Assembly (NCBI RefSeq): GCF_050433445.1
Contig: NZ_JBNPXF010000016.1
Coordinates: 6,888-70,887, forward strand
Length of the DNA: 64,000 nucleotides
Source of the DNA: Kroppenstedtia sanguinis
GTDB lineage: Bacteria; Bacillota; Bacilli; Thermoactinomycetales; DSM-45169
Direction: 5' to 3'
The notes under the pieces are model-generated. The model was not told where the DNA came from and searched no databases. It was given only the letters and a program-made list of their open reading frames with translations. Of the stretch, positions 24,458 through 32,828 are shown piece after piece (position 1 is the first letter of the stretch; each line of letters opens with the position of its first letter). Position numbers and translations under genes: made by a program.

Positions 24458-25076
24458 TCGGAGAGGATATTGCGGTTGAACCACTTTTGGCTGATCTTTT
24501 CATAGGTTCCGTTTTCGATGATCTGGTTCAACGCTTGATTGATTTCCATTTCCAAACCGGGATTGTTTCGGTTGAGGGCTATTCCCATCTTATCCATAGT
24601 GAGGGGCTTGCCTACTTTTCGGATTTTGAGATCGTCCTGTTTGATCGCGTGATCGCCGACCCCTTCATCGGTGATCACGGCGTCGATCCGTCCGGTGGGT
24701 AGATCTTGAAGTGCCACCACATCGCTGGTGTACTCCTTGACCTTCTTTGAATGCTTCATGGCCTCGTCTTTATAAGTGCTGGCCTTGACCACTCCAATCT
24801 TTTTTCCCTTCATGTCTTCCGCTGTCTTTATCTCGCGGTTTCCTTCTCGGACGAAGATTTGAGCTCCTGAGTGATAATAGGGCTTCGTGAAGAGAACTGC
24901 TTTTTTTCGTTTCTCCGTAATCCCCATGCTACCGATGACCGCATCGTATTTCCCTGCTTGCAGACCGGCCACAATGGTTTCCCAGGGGGTGGTCTCCGCA
25001 AGCACCTAGGAATCCAGTCAGGGTGAGGATGATCCCCACGGACAACAGAAACTTCTTCTGGAAGAAAATGAATCAT
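24454..25076 (-). pseudogene. Amino-acid ABC transporter substrate-binding lipoprotein, internally deleted
   Basis: The C-terminal part (from GTG 25005) reads TPWETIVAGLQAGKYDAVIG, TEKRKKAVLFTKPYYHSG, GRIDAVITDEGVGDHAI, the classic periplasmic amino-acid binding fold. Upstream, in another frame, KKFLLSVGIILTLTGFLGAC is a lipoprotein signal with its lipobox Cys. The two are joined directly, so about 60 residues of the first lobe are missing and the frames disagree; the signal frame also has no start codon. Hence a deletion with a frameshift. It heads the broken ABC operon. Confidence 0.88.
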
Positions 25077-25226
25077 CCCTCCTCTTATTTATATCCTATA
25101 TAAAATATTCGGTTAATGACATAAAATCCCTTTTTGATCCGCCTTCCGGGGACCGCCTGGGCTGAATGAGAATCCCTCGATTCACATACTGTGATGATGA
25201 AGAGGATCAACGGAGAGGGGGGAAGG

Positions 25227-25245
25227 CAGGGCTGTTGATTAATTG
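25227..25245. repeat. Solitary MITE end
   Basis: CAGGGCTGTTGATTAATTG matches the right terminal repeat of the MITE family but no partner end is found nearby. Part of the 25077-25299 gap, which holds nothing else I recognise. Confidence 0.5.
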
Positions 25246-25299
25246 CAGGCGCCGGATTTTTCTCCGGGGCGACTCTAATCGTAAAATTGAAAAGCAAAG

Positions 25300-25328
25300 C
25301 GTCGCTCTCCAAAAAGTGGAGAGCGACG
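25300..25328 (-). terminator. Terminator of the stress protein gene
   Basis: Perfect 11-bp stem CGTCGCTCTCC / GGAGAGCGACG with loop AAAAAGT, ten bases past the stop; T-rich on the minus strand. Confidence 0.75.
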
Positions 25329-25338
25329 GCTCAAAGAG

Positions 25339-25704
25339 CTACAGACGGGCACCCATCTGTTCCAAAATCTGTTCTGCTTTTTCAAAGTGTTCTTCATCAG
25401 TGACCACCGTGACCGAAAGGTCCTCGACTCCCCATTCGTCACTGGCGTCAGCCATGCCGCTGGCATGGGGATCGGCGGCCTTCAGGATCCCTGCATCCCG
25501 TCCGGTTACCGGGGCGCCGGTGATCGTGGACAGGGAAGAGATCGGTTCGGCGATGGGGTTGTCCAGATCGCTCCCATCTTCCCTGGGGCTAAGGGAAAAA
25601 CGGGACAGATCCACAGTATCAAACCCTTCCGCCTTCAGTCGTTGTACGGCTTTATGAGCTTGTTCCTCCGTCCGGAAAAAAGCGATGACGCTCCGTTCCC
25701 CCAT
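25339..25704 (-). CDS. YflT-like general stress protein
   Basis: 121 residues. The opening RSVIAFFRTEEQAHKAVQRL KAEGF fits the heat-induced stress protein domain of YflT/GsiB-type proteins, a ferredoxin-like strand-helix unit, and the end LSVTVVTDEEHFEKAEQILEQMGA repeats the strand-helix pattern. The middle is Asp/Gly/Pro-rich and probably loose. AAGGAGG precedes the ATG. Soluble and cytoplasmic. No sigma-B promoter could be confirmed by eye. The family assignment is moderate. Confidence 0.65.
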   Translation of the reverse strand: MGERSVIAFFRTEEQAHKAVQRLKAEGFDTVDLSRFSLSPREDGSDLDNPIAEPISSLSTITGAPVTGRDAGILKAADPHASGMADASDEWGVEDLSVTVVTDEEHFEKAEQILEQMGARL

Positions 25705-25812
25705 AGGAGAAGCCTCCTTATTCAGTGATTCTTTTATAATGTGGACGGAAAGGGTGATTTTTATTTTATGGGTCTTCCTTCATGCCATCGTATGAACCGA
25801 AACAAAAAAGAT

Positions 25813-25840
25813 AAAAAAGGACTTTGAAGAGTCCTTTTTT
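25813..25840 (-). terminator. Terminator of the LCP gene
   Basis: AAAAAAGGACT / AGTCCTTTTTT, perfect 11-bp, symmetric, so it could stop transcription from both sides. Confidence 0.88.
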
Positions 25841-25854
25841 ATCATGAAAGTGAT

Positions 25855-26946
25855 TCAATTGATTCCGGAAGTGCCGGTGGTTCCCTCCGTTCCATTCCCT
25901 GTTCCTTCTCCTGTCCCTTCTTCGGTTCCCTGTTCGGAATCCTGAGACTCTGAAGGAGTGTACGGTTGACCGTCCAGGGTTTGTAACGGCAATTTCAGTT
26001 GTTTTCGCAGCAGATTGCTGATCCGAAGGCGTTCATCGTCACTGACCAAGTAGAACCAGATTCCTTGAGGATTATTTTTACTGTTTTCACCGTTGATTTC
26101 CAAGGTTTCTGTCCGGTCCTTAGGGATCTTCCGGTAAGTGTCCTGAAGTGCGATCATCTGTTTGATCTCCAGATTATGATTGAGATTATTCCCCACGGCC
26201 TCCAACAGATCATCCACTTTTGACACGGTCTTGACGCTGGTGAGCTGGGTCATCAGCGCTTGCATTACTTCTTTTTGTCGCTTGTTGCGCCCCTGGTCCC
26301 CTTCGGGATCGGATTTGCGCATTCGGACATAAGCGAGGGCTTCATGGCCGTTTAAATGAGCCGGCCCTTCTTTGAAGGTGTACCACTTGTAGAACAGACG
26401 CATGTTGAAGTCAAAGGGAACGTTCACATCCACCCCGCCCACGGCATCCACCGCTTCGATAAATCCGTTGAAGTTGATCCTCAGATAATAATCGATAGGA
26501 ATATTGAGGAAGTTTTCGACAGTTTGCACGGTGTTGGTCATGGGTCCCACCTCGGAACGGGTCCCATAATAGGGTGCGGAGTTAATCTTAGTCTTCACCC
26601 CGTTGGAATTAGGGATGGCAGCATAAGTGTCTCGGGGGATACTCAGCATCTTGATTGAATTTTTTTTGGGATTGACGGCAGCAACCATGAGAACATCAGA
26701 GCGCCAATCCTTTGCTTCGGAGGTGCGGACATCGGTTCCCACCAACAGGACGGTGAAGGGATCATCCATGGTGATTTTCTTATCCCGTTTATCGGATTTA
26801 GCCCGGTTCAGGGGATCAAAGGATTGATCCGCTGCCGCCCAAACTTGATAGATAAAATAACTGGAAACACCGATAATACCCACCATAAAAACTGTCAATA
26901 TACGAAGCCACAATTTACGGCGATTCTTTTTTCGCACTCGATCCAT
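25855..26946 (-). CDS. LytR-CpsA-Psr (LCP) family cell-wall glycopolymer transferase
   Basis: 363 residues. Residues 11-35 form the single N-terminal membrane anchor after a very basic start (MDRVRKKNRRKLWLR). The LCP domain follows: TVLLVGTDVR, RSDVLMVAAVNPKKNSIKML SIPRDTY, INFNGFIEAVDAVGGVDV, and YVRMRKSDPEGDQGRNKRQK with the Asp and Arg residues that bind the lipid pyrophosphate and magnesium. These enzymes attach teichoic acids or other polymers to peptidoglycan outside the membrane. The C-terminal 40 residues are a Glu/Gly/Thr low-complexity tail (EGTGEGTGNGTEGTTGTSG), probably disordered. Family member (TagT/U/V-like) cannot be fixed. Confidence 0.95.
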   Translation of the reverse strand: MDRVRKKNRRKLWLRILTVFMVGIIGVSSYFIYQVWAAADQSFDPLNRAKSDKRDKKITMDDPFTVLLVGTDVRTSEAKDWRSDVLMVAAVNPKKNSIKMLSIPRDTYAAIPNSNGVKTKINSAPYYGTRSEVGPMTNTVQTVENFLNIPIDYYLRINFNGFIEAVDAVGGVDVNVPFDFNMRLFYKWYTFKEGPAHLNGHEALAYVRMRKSDPEGDQGRNKRQKEVMQALMTQLTSVKTVSKVDDLLEAVGNNLNHNLEIKQMIALQDTYRKIPKDRTETLEINGENSKNNPQGIWFYLVSDDERLRISNLLRKQLKLPLQTLDGQPYTPSESQDSEQGTEEGTGEGTGNGTEGTTGTSGIN

Positions 26947-27013
26947 TCTTGAATGTTTGATAGGTCAACCCCCACTTTTAAGTCCAGATCCGAAGATCTG
27001 TCTTTGTATATGC

Positions 27014-27038
27014 AAAAGCCGGGAGGGGATCGTCCCGG
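27014..27038 (-). terminator. Terminator of the lipoprotein gene
   Basis: CCGGGA / TCCCGG stem followed by CTTTTGC on the minus strand, about 100 bases past the stop. Confidence 0.5.
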
Positions 27039-27134
27039 ATTGCGTTATTTTGCCGTTGCCTTCAAGTATAAAACGATGATTCAGAGACAGGTGTTTCGTC
27101 GATCAGCTTGCCAGGTTTTTGAAAATAATTCGCA

Positions 27135-27842
27135 TCACCTGCGTCGTAGCCATCGGGACCATACCAGATAAAAAATGAAGAGCAACAGAATGAATGCAAG
27201 GATGAAACTAAGGATCCACCCCACAGGATTGGGGAATTCGACAAGAACCCGGACTGGATTTTTTTCACCCGGTTCCAGTTTCCATGTCAGAGTTTTTCCA
27301 TCTTCGGAAACTTGATCTGCATTGTGGCCCTCGGGTTTTAGAGGAAGAGTGAGACGAAAACGGAGGTTGGTTTCTTCCCATAAAAACTCCTCCAGTGGAT
27401 TATCGGCCTGGAGAGAGGTCAGATCCGCTTGCGTCTTCAAAAAGATTTGGTATTGAAACCAATTTTTCTCGATGCGAACCGGACCTCTGGACCCCTCCGG
27501 GAGAGAGGGAAGCAAACTGGCCGTTTTCCCAGAGGGTCCGAGGAGCTCTTTGAACTCGTCCCCAGGTGGATCTTCCACTACATTTTTGCTTTCTTTTTCT
27601 GCCAGCCACCCGACACGTTGATCCTCACGGATCTCCCGTACCCGATAACCCTGAGTTTCCATCTTTTTTTGAAAGGAATCCAATTGATCGGCGACCACAG
27701 ACGGGGCCAACACCTTCACCCGGTAGCTTCCCGACCCGTCTTTATGAATGGTGACGTGGTAGTCAGCATTGACACATCCTGTTGTCAATAGAATGAGAGT
27801 CAGTGTAGCAATCAGGTAGCTTCTTTTTTTGCATAGCTTCAC
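27135..27842 (-). CDS. DUF3153-type lipoprotein with C-terminal membrane helix
   Basis: 235 residues from GTG 27842 (AGAGGG six bases upstream). Lipobox LLTTGC at about residue 20-25 after a hydrophobic core marks a lipoprotein. The body begins NADYHVTIHKDGSGSYRVKV, as in the DUF3153 family, and has a conserved GKTLTWKLEPG segment before a C-terminal helix GWILSFILAFILLLFIFYLV and an Arg-rich end. So it is anchored at both ends, with the domain outside. Function unknown. A 64-residue protein is encoded just upstream and may be co-transcribed. Confidence 0.75.
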   Translation of the reverse strand: MKLCKKRSYLIATLTLILLTTGCVNADYHVTIHKDGSGSYRVKVLAPSVVADQLDSFQKKMETQGYRVREIREDQRVGWLAEKESKNVVEDPPGDEFKELLGPSGKTASLLPSLPEGSRGPVRIEKNWFQYQIFLKTQADLTSLQADNPLEEFLWEETNLRFRLTLPLKPEGHNADQVSEDGKTLTWKLEPGEKNPVRVLVEFPNPVGWILSFILAFILLLFIFYLVWSRWLRRR

Positions 27843-27876
27843 CGTCATCCCTCTCTTCCGCCGATGCGATCCCAGA

Positions 27877-28071
27877 TCAATAAAGTTCCACAAGCGTGAG
27901 CAAGGCGGTTACATTCTGATCCACTGATTCGGGTATGATGTTTCCCTTTTTGTCAAAACGGATCTTTTGCAGAGATTCTTGAATCGGATTGGGACGTTCA
28001 AAGCGGACATATTCCTTATCTAGCAGTATTTGCAGTTCAGTCATACGCTTATGAAGTTGTTTCTGGTCCAC
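27877..28071 (-). CDS. Small helical protein of unknown function
   Basis: 64 residues from GTG 28071, which has AAGGAGG eight bases upstream; the longer frame to 28107 includes that ribosome site and is rejected. Sequence MDQKQLHKRMTELQILLDKE suggests one or two helices, followed by FDKKGNIIPESVDQNVTALL. No cysteine and no membrane part. Unknown family. It precedes the lipoprotein gene by about 35 bases on the same strand. The gap 28072-28437 holds no other gene that I can support. Confidence 0.55.
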   Translation of the reverse strand: MDQKQLHKRMTELQILLDKEYVRFERPNPIQESLQKIRFDKKGNIIPESVDQNVTALLTLVELY

Positions 28072-28437
28072 TCCACGGACCTCCTTCCTGCAGATTGCGT
28101 GATTCATTCAATCTACACCCAAACGAAACAGGGATATATATACTATCAAGATTACATCATGGGATGATGGAAAGGAAAGAAAAAATTATGAATGAGGGAC
28201 AAAACAATATAAATGTAAGTATCCCATAAAACCAATCGACTACTCCCTTGGTTCGGTTGCTAATTCTGGTGAGGAAGTTTACCATAGATTTTTGCGAGAA
28301 GTCCCGTTTAGGGGAAAGACAGATATAGGGGAGCCGGTCAGATATCCGAACTGCGAAGCCATTTACTTGGTCTGTTCCGACCATGGGATCAGATGAGCTT
28401 TACGAAGGTTGTGAAATGGGTATAAAGGGGTGATTCT

Positions 28438-29433
28438 ATGCAAGATCATATGTTTTGGATCTCACTGGCGGTCACTTTCGGCTTGGGTGTCTTGATCGCA
28501 CCATTGGCTATACCTCTGCTCAGAAGGTTGAAATTTGGTCAATCGATTCGGACAGAGGGGCCGGAGGCGCATCAAAAGAAATCCGGTACGCCTACGATGG
28601 GGGGAGTGATTTTTCTCACTGCAGTGGTATTGGCCTCCATCCCTCTCGCCAGCAGGACAGAAGCTGGAAACCCAGACCTTTTCTTTCTGTTGTTTGCCAC
28701 GCTGAGTTACGGAATTGTTGGTTTTTTGGATGATTACATAAAAGTGGTAATGCAGCGAAATCTAGGATTGACCGCCAGGCAGAAATTATTGGGACAGGTC
28801 TTTATCGGGATGGTGTTATTCTGGGTATTGTGGGAAGTCCGGGTGGTGCGTGGTACCTATGAGGCCATCTCTATGATCGGAATCCCTGGGACGGATTTTT
28901 ATATTGCTTTAAACTGGATTTATTTCCCACTCCTAGTGGTTATAATGATTGCCGCTTCCAATGCCGTGAATCTGACAGACGGACTGGATGGACTGGTGGC
29001 GGGAACTGCAGCCATCGCCTATGGAGCTTACACTGTGATCGGAATTATGCAGGATAATACCAGTGTCATCATTTTTTCTGCCTCTGTCACCGGAGCATTG
29101 CTGGCTTTTCTCGTCTTCAATGCCAATCCGGCCAAAGTCTTTATGGGAGATACCGGGTCACTTGCCTTAGGCGGGGGATTGGCAGCGCTGGCGGTGATCA
29201 CCAAAACGGAACTTCTACTGTTGATTATCGGCGGGGTGTTTGTATTAGAAACTCTGTCGGTGATGATCCAGGTCGCCTCCTTTAAATTCCGGGGAAAAAG
29301 AGTGTTCCTCATGAGTCCTATTCACCATCATTTTGAACTGAAAGGCTGGTCGGAATGGCGGGTGGTGATCACCTTCTGGGGGATGGGATTCTTGTTTGCG
29401 GTGTTGGGGATCTACCTGGAAGTATTTATTTGA
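28438..29433 (+). CDS. mraY: Phospho-N-acetylmuramoyl-pentapeptide transferase
   Basis: 331 residues, about ten membrane helices. Makes lipid I by moving phospho-MurNAc-pentapeptide to undecaprenyl phosphate at the inner face of the membrane. Diagnostic motifs: PTMGGVIFL near residue 50, the double Asp of GFLDDYIKVV, the catalytic NAVNLTDGLDGLVAG, VFMGDTGSLALG, and SPIHHHFELKGWSEW. Normally mraY lies between murF and murD in the dcw cluster; here it stands alone between a lipoprotein and a HAD phosphatase. AAAGGGGTG precedes the ATG and a terminator follows, so it is a single-gene unit. Slightly more AT-rich than some neighbours. Confidence 0.97.
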   Translation: MQDHMFWISLAVTFGLGVLIAPLAIPLLRRLKFGQSIRTEGPEAHQKKSGTPTMGGVIFLTAVVLASIPLASRTEAGNPDLFFLLFATLSYGIVGFLDDYIKVVMQRNLGLTARQKLLGQVFIGMVLFWVLWEVRVVRGTYEAISMIGIPGTDFYIALNWIYFPLLVVIMIAASNAVNLTDGLDGLVAGTAAIAYGAYTVIGIMQDNTSVIIFSASVTGALLAFLVFNANPAKVFMGDTGSLALGGGLAALAVITKTELLLLIIGGVFVLETLSVMIQVASFKFRGKRVFLMSPIHHHFELKGWSEWRVVITFWGMGFLFAVLGIYLEVFI

Positions 29434-29435
29434 AT

Positions 29436-29460
29436 GACCGGCGTGACCGGTCTTTTTTTT
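29436..29460 (+). terminator. Terminator of mraY
   Basis: GACCGG CGTGA CCGGTC stem followed by TTTTTTTT. Confidence 0.88.
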
Positions 29461-29508
29461 ATGGGTTGACATCGCCTTCACCATGGCTACTACCAAGATG
29501 AAGGAAAG

Positions 29509-29536
29509 TTGACTCCTTTTTAAATTATGCTAAACT
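29509..29536 (+). promoter_or_regulatory. Promoter of the HAD phosphatase gene
   Basis: TTGACT, 16-base spacer, TAAACT, about 28 bases before the start codon. Confidence 0.65.
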
Positions 29537-29563
29537 GATAGTGCTATTGGAGGAGGAAGCGCC

Positions 29564-30217
29564 ATGATTAAAGCTGTCATCTTTGATTTTGATGGTCTCA
29601 TTTTAGATACGGAGACCGCATGGTATGAGTCTTATAGAAAAACATTGCTGGAGTACTATCAGTTTGATTTGCCTCTGGAAGAGTTTGTGAAATGCGTGGG
29701 TTCGGATGATACGGTTTTGTTTGTGTACCTGCAGGAAAAGCTTGGAGATGCCCTGGATGCGGATTTGATTCGGACGAGAGCGAAAATGTGGCATACAGAG
29801 AAGGTGAAGGAAGCGCAGGCGCGTGAAGGAGTGGCCCAATATTTGGAAGATGCGCGTAAAGCGGATTTGAAAATTGCGCTCGCCACGAGCTCTACGCGAG
29901 AGTGGGCGACGACCCATTTGACGAACTTAAATTTAATATCTTATTTTGACCATTTGATCACACAGGATGATGTCAAACGCATCAAGCCAGCGCCGGATCT
30001 GTTTTTGAAAACACTGGATGTTCTTGGAATTCAACCCCATGAAGGGATTGTGTTTGAGGATTCGTTGAATGGATTGATTGCAGCAAACCGGTCGAATTTG
30101 CCGACGGTTATTATTCCCAATCCCGTGACAGAGGGACTTCCATTTGAGAAATACCACTTAAAGCTCACGTCGATGGCAGAGATGAGTCTGGACGAGGTGC
30201 TCCAAACTTTGGATTAG
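29564..30217 (+). CDS. HAD-superfamily phosphatase / phosphomutase-like
   Basis: 217 residues. Motif I VIFDFDGLILDTE with both catalytic Asp, motif II LATSST, motif III KRIKPAPDLF with the Lys, and motif IV VFEDSLNGLIAA are complete; the cap domain is the small helical type of beta-phosphoglucomutase relatives (YhcW-like). It removes phosphate from a small sugar phosphate or moves it within the molecule. GGAGGAGGAAG precedes the ATG. It has its own promoter and lies 140 bases before the RpiR gene, so it may or may not belong to that sugar operon. Confidence 0.92.
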   Translation: MIKAVIFDFDGLILDTETAWYESYRKTLLEYYQFDLPLEEFVKCVGSDDTVLFVYLQEKLGDALDADLIRTRAKMWHTEKVKEAQAREGVAQYLEDARKADLKIALATSSTREWATTHLTNLNLISYFDHLITQDDVKRIKPAPDLFLKTLDVLGIQPHEGIVFEDSLNGLIAANRSNLPTVIIPNPVTEGLPFEKYHLKLTSMAEMSLDEVLQTLD

Positions 30218-30262
30218 TTTTCTCGCAAAATGGAGGAAAAATCCGTTTTGAAATGATTTCCG

Positions 30263-30291
30263 GTGAAAAAATCCATCTTTCCTGTTATGAT
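30263..30291 (+). promoter_or_regulatory. Promoter of the RpiR-NanE-PTS operon
   Basis: GTGAAA, 17-base spacer, TATGAT, about 65 bases before the rpiR-type start codon. Confidence 0.55.
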
Positions 30292-30356
30292 GAGAGTATA
30301 TCCAAGAGATGAATGGCATTTGTCTCAAAAAAATTCAGGATAAGGATTTGTGAACA

Positions 30357-31208
30357 ATGGATAAAGCCGTTGACTTCAACACAAAGGTTTATAGTTATAT
30401 CCATACATTGACGAGGTCCGAAAAAAAAGTGGCAGACTATGTCCTCGAAAATATGGAGGAGACCATCTATTTAACCGTGACTGAACTAGCGGAAAAAGTA
30501 GGGGTAGGGGAAACCACCGTACTGAGATTTTGCAGAAGAATCGGCTACAAAGGCTATCAGGCTTTCAGAATGGCGGTGACAAAGGAGGTCGCAAAGCAGT
30601 CGAATGAAGATTTCGATGACATTGATGAAACAAATGTTATGCAGGCGATTGTGCAAAAGTCCACCTATGCCAGCATCCAGGCTTTAAAGGAAACGGCAAG
30701 TTTAATCGGTACAAAAGAGTTAGAAAAGTCGATTGAATTGATGGTAAAACAAAAGCGGATCGTCATGTACGGGTCATCCATGTCAGAAAATACTGCCCAA
30801 GATGCCCGCAATAAGTTTCTGCGTATCGGAAGGGTAGTCGAAGTTTATACAGATGCACATATGCAAGCTATGTCGGCAGCCACTTTAACAGATGAAGATC
30901 TTGCTATAGGGATCTCCATCAGCGGGAGTACCAAGGATACCTTTGATGCACTTACGATTGCCAAAGAGAATGGAGCGAAAATTATTTCGCTGACGCACTC
31001 GAGACGATCCCCCATCGCAGATATATCGGATACCGTCTTACTGACTGCGGGAAGAGAGACTCCCTTGCAAGGCGGTTCTCTAGGGGCGAAGATCTCCCAA
31101 TTGCTTGTCATCGATCTACTCTTTAATGGAGTAGCGAGTCAACAACAGGAAAGAGCCAAACGATACAAAGATCTCACCGCCAAAGCGGTTCTGGATAAAG
31201 CATATTAA
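30357..31208 (+). CDS. MurR/RpiR family transcriptional regulator
   Basis: 283 residues. N-terminal HTH_6 domain (about 1-80): VADYVLENMEETIYLTVTEL and GVGETTVLRFCRRIGYKGYQ. C-terminal SIS sugar-phosphate isomerase-like domain (about 120-260): VMYGSSMSENTAQDARNKFL and GISISGSTKDTFDALTIAKE, which bind sugar phosphates. It heads an operon for N-acetylmannosamine-type metabolism and PTS uptake, so its ligand is probably ManNAc-6-P, GlcNAc-6-P or the PTS product. Family members act as activator or repressor depending on ligand. Promoter at 30263-30291. Confidence 0.95.
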   Translation: MDKAVDFNTKVYSYIHTLTRSEKKVADYVLENMEETIYLTVTELAEKVGVGETTVLRFCRRIGYKGYQAFRMAVTKEVAKQSNEDFDDIDETNVMQAIVQKSTYASIQALKETASLIGTKELEKSIELMVKQKRIVMYGSSMSENTAQDARNKFLRIGRVVEVYTDAHMQAMSAATLTDEDLAIGISISGSTKDTFDALTIAKENGAKIISLTHSRRSPIADISDTVLLTAGRETPLQGGSLGAKISQLLVIDLLFNGVASQQQERAKRYKDLTAKAVLDKAY

Positions 31209-31235
31209 AAATAGAAGAATGATAGGTGAATAGAG

Positions 31236-31904
31236 ATGATGAAACCATTGGAAGGCGGCCTGGTTGTCTCCTGTCAGGCCCTCGAAGATGAGCCCTTGCA
31301 CGGGCCTATGCATATGGCAGCGATGGCGATCGCTGCCAAAGAGGGAGGGGCTGTGGGCATTCGGGCCAACGGTTCCGCTGATATCCAGGAGATCAAGAGA
31401 TACGTCGATTTGCCGGTCATTGGCATTTTAAAAAAGCGATACCCAGGTTGTGATGCTTTTATCACTCCCACTAAAGCGGATGCCAAACTTGTGGCAGAGG
31501 CGGGTGCAGATATTGTTTCAATCGATGCGACGAACGTATCCCGTCCGGAAAAGTTGGAAGAATTAGTTCATTATATCCAAGAAGACCTGGGCAAGAGGGT
31601 CATGGCGGATATTGCAACGTTGGAAGAGGGGATCCATGCTGAAAAAATCGGGTGTGACTTTGTAGGAACGACATTATCCGGATACACGGCGGAGACAAAG
31701 GATCGCGAGCGTCCGGACTTTGGTTTGTTGGAGAAGTTGGTCCAACAGCTGGCTGTTCCTGTTGTGGCGGAAGGCAATATCAGTCTACCTGCACAAGCCA
31801 AAAAAGCCCTAGAATTGGGTGCATTCTTCGTCGTCGTCGGCACAGCGATTACACGTCCCCAACTGATTACTAAAAAATTTGTGGAAGGCATGAGGAGCTC
31901 GTGA
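31236..31904 (+). CDS. nanE: N-acylglucosamine-6-phosphate 2-epimerase
   Basis: 222 residues. Converts ManNAc-6-P to GlcNAc-6-P. A TIM barrel with the family landmarks LVVSCQALEDEPLHGP, IRANGSADIQEIK, TPTKADAKLVAEAGADIVSI DAT-type strand, GCDFVGTTLSGYT and VPVVAEGNI. Lies 27 bases after the RpiR gene and its TGA overlaps the ATG of the ROK kinase gene (ATGA), so translation is coupled. The next enzyme, NagA, is encoded in the window but 16 kb away (48009). Confidence 0.96.
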   Translation: MMKPLEGGLVVSCQALEDEPLHGPMHMAAMAIAAKEGGAVGIRANGSADIQEIKRYVDLPVIGILKKRYPGCDAFITPTKADAKLVAEAGADIVSIDATNVSRPEKLEELVHYIQEDLGKRVMADIATLEEGIHAEKIGCDFVGTTLSGYTAETKDRERPDFGLLEKLVQQLAVPVVAEGNISLPAQAKKALELGAFFVVVGTAITRPQLITKKFVEGMRSS

Positions 31905-32785
31905 TGAAAGCGATCGGTATTGATATCGGAGGAACCAAAATAGGCATAGGTGTCGTACGAGAGGATGGCGTATTTCTCAAAAAGGAGGAAATATCCACCA
32001 ACCCACATATGAATGGCGAAAGTATCCTTTCAAGGATTGCGGAGCGATTGAGGCAGTTCCGAGAGGAAGAGATCGCAGGTATTGGGATCGGAACAGCAGG
32101 GCAAATCAGTCCGAGGGGAGTCGTGTTATCATCTACGGACACATTTTCGGACTGGAAGGGAATCAATGTGAAACGACAGATGGAAGAAGCGACGGGATGT
32201 CGTGTAGAGGTTGTGAACGATGTACAGGCGATGGGGCTTGGAGAACAGCGATTCGGTGCAGGGAAAAATGTGAACGATTTCATTTGTGTCGCTTTAGGAA
32301 CCGGTGTCGGGGGATCGATCATCACTAACGGAAAGTTAGTCCGGGGACATCTCGGAGCAGCAGGTGAATTGGGGCATATGATTCTGATTCCGGAGGGTCG
32401 CAGATGTCCCTGTGGCAACAGAGGATGTCTGGAAGCACACGTTTCGGGTGTTGCCATCGAGTCCCTCTATCAGGAGAGGTATTCAGTCGCCAAAAAGGGC
32501 CAGCTGATCTTTAAAGAAGCTTTGGAAAACGATCCGCATGCTCTTGCAGTCGTTGAACACTATCTTATGGACCTGACGACGGGGCTGACCTCACTGGTCA
32601 ATATTTTCAATCCCGAAAAAGTGATTCTCGGAGGGGGGGTTGCACAGTCCTTATTGCCGTATATGGAGAGATTAACCTACGACGTACGAAGGTATGTGGC
32701 CCCTGTGAACGATAAAGTCTCTATTGAACAATCCCGTTTGAGGGGGGATGCGATGATTTTAGGTGCGGCAAGTTTAGTGATGTGA
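31904..32785 (+). CDS. ROK-family sugar kinase, probably N-acetylmannosamine kinase
   Basis: 293 residues from ATG 31904. ROK fold: ATP motif IGIDIGGTKIGIGVV at the start, catalytic EVVNDVQAMGLGE, GTGVGGSI, and the zinc motif CPCGNRGCLEAHVSG. Overlap with nanE (ATGA) suggests the substrate is N-acetylmannosamine, giving ManNAc-6-P for NanE. A glucokinase role cannot be excluded from sequence alone. It ends 43 bases before the dehydrogenase start. Confidence 0.92.
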   Translation: MKAIGIDIGGTKIGIGVVREDGVFLKKEEISTNPHMNGESILSRIAERLRQFREEEIAGIGIGTAGQISPRGVVLSSTDTFSDWKGINVKRQMEEATGCRVEVVNDVQAMGLGEQRFGAGKNVNDFICVALGTGVGGSIITNGKLVRGHLGAAGELGHMILIPEGRRCPCGNRGCLEAHVSGVAIESLYQERYSVAKKGQLIFKEALENDPHALAVVEHYLMDLTTGLTSLVNIFNPEKVILGGGVAQSLLPYMERLTYDVRRYVAPVNDKVSIEQSRLRGDAMILGAASLVM

Positions 32786-32828
32786 GCGACTCATGAATAT
32801 TTTATTGGAAAAGGATGTGTTTGCATTT

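Noticed and set aside
28157..28384. 75-codon minus-strand frame in the mraY upstream region
   Set aside because: No ribosome site, atypical composition, contains the mraY promoter area.
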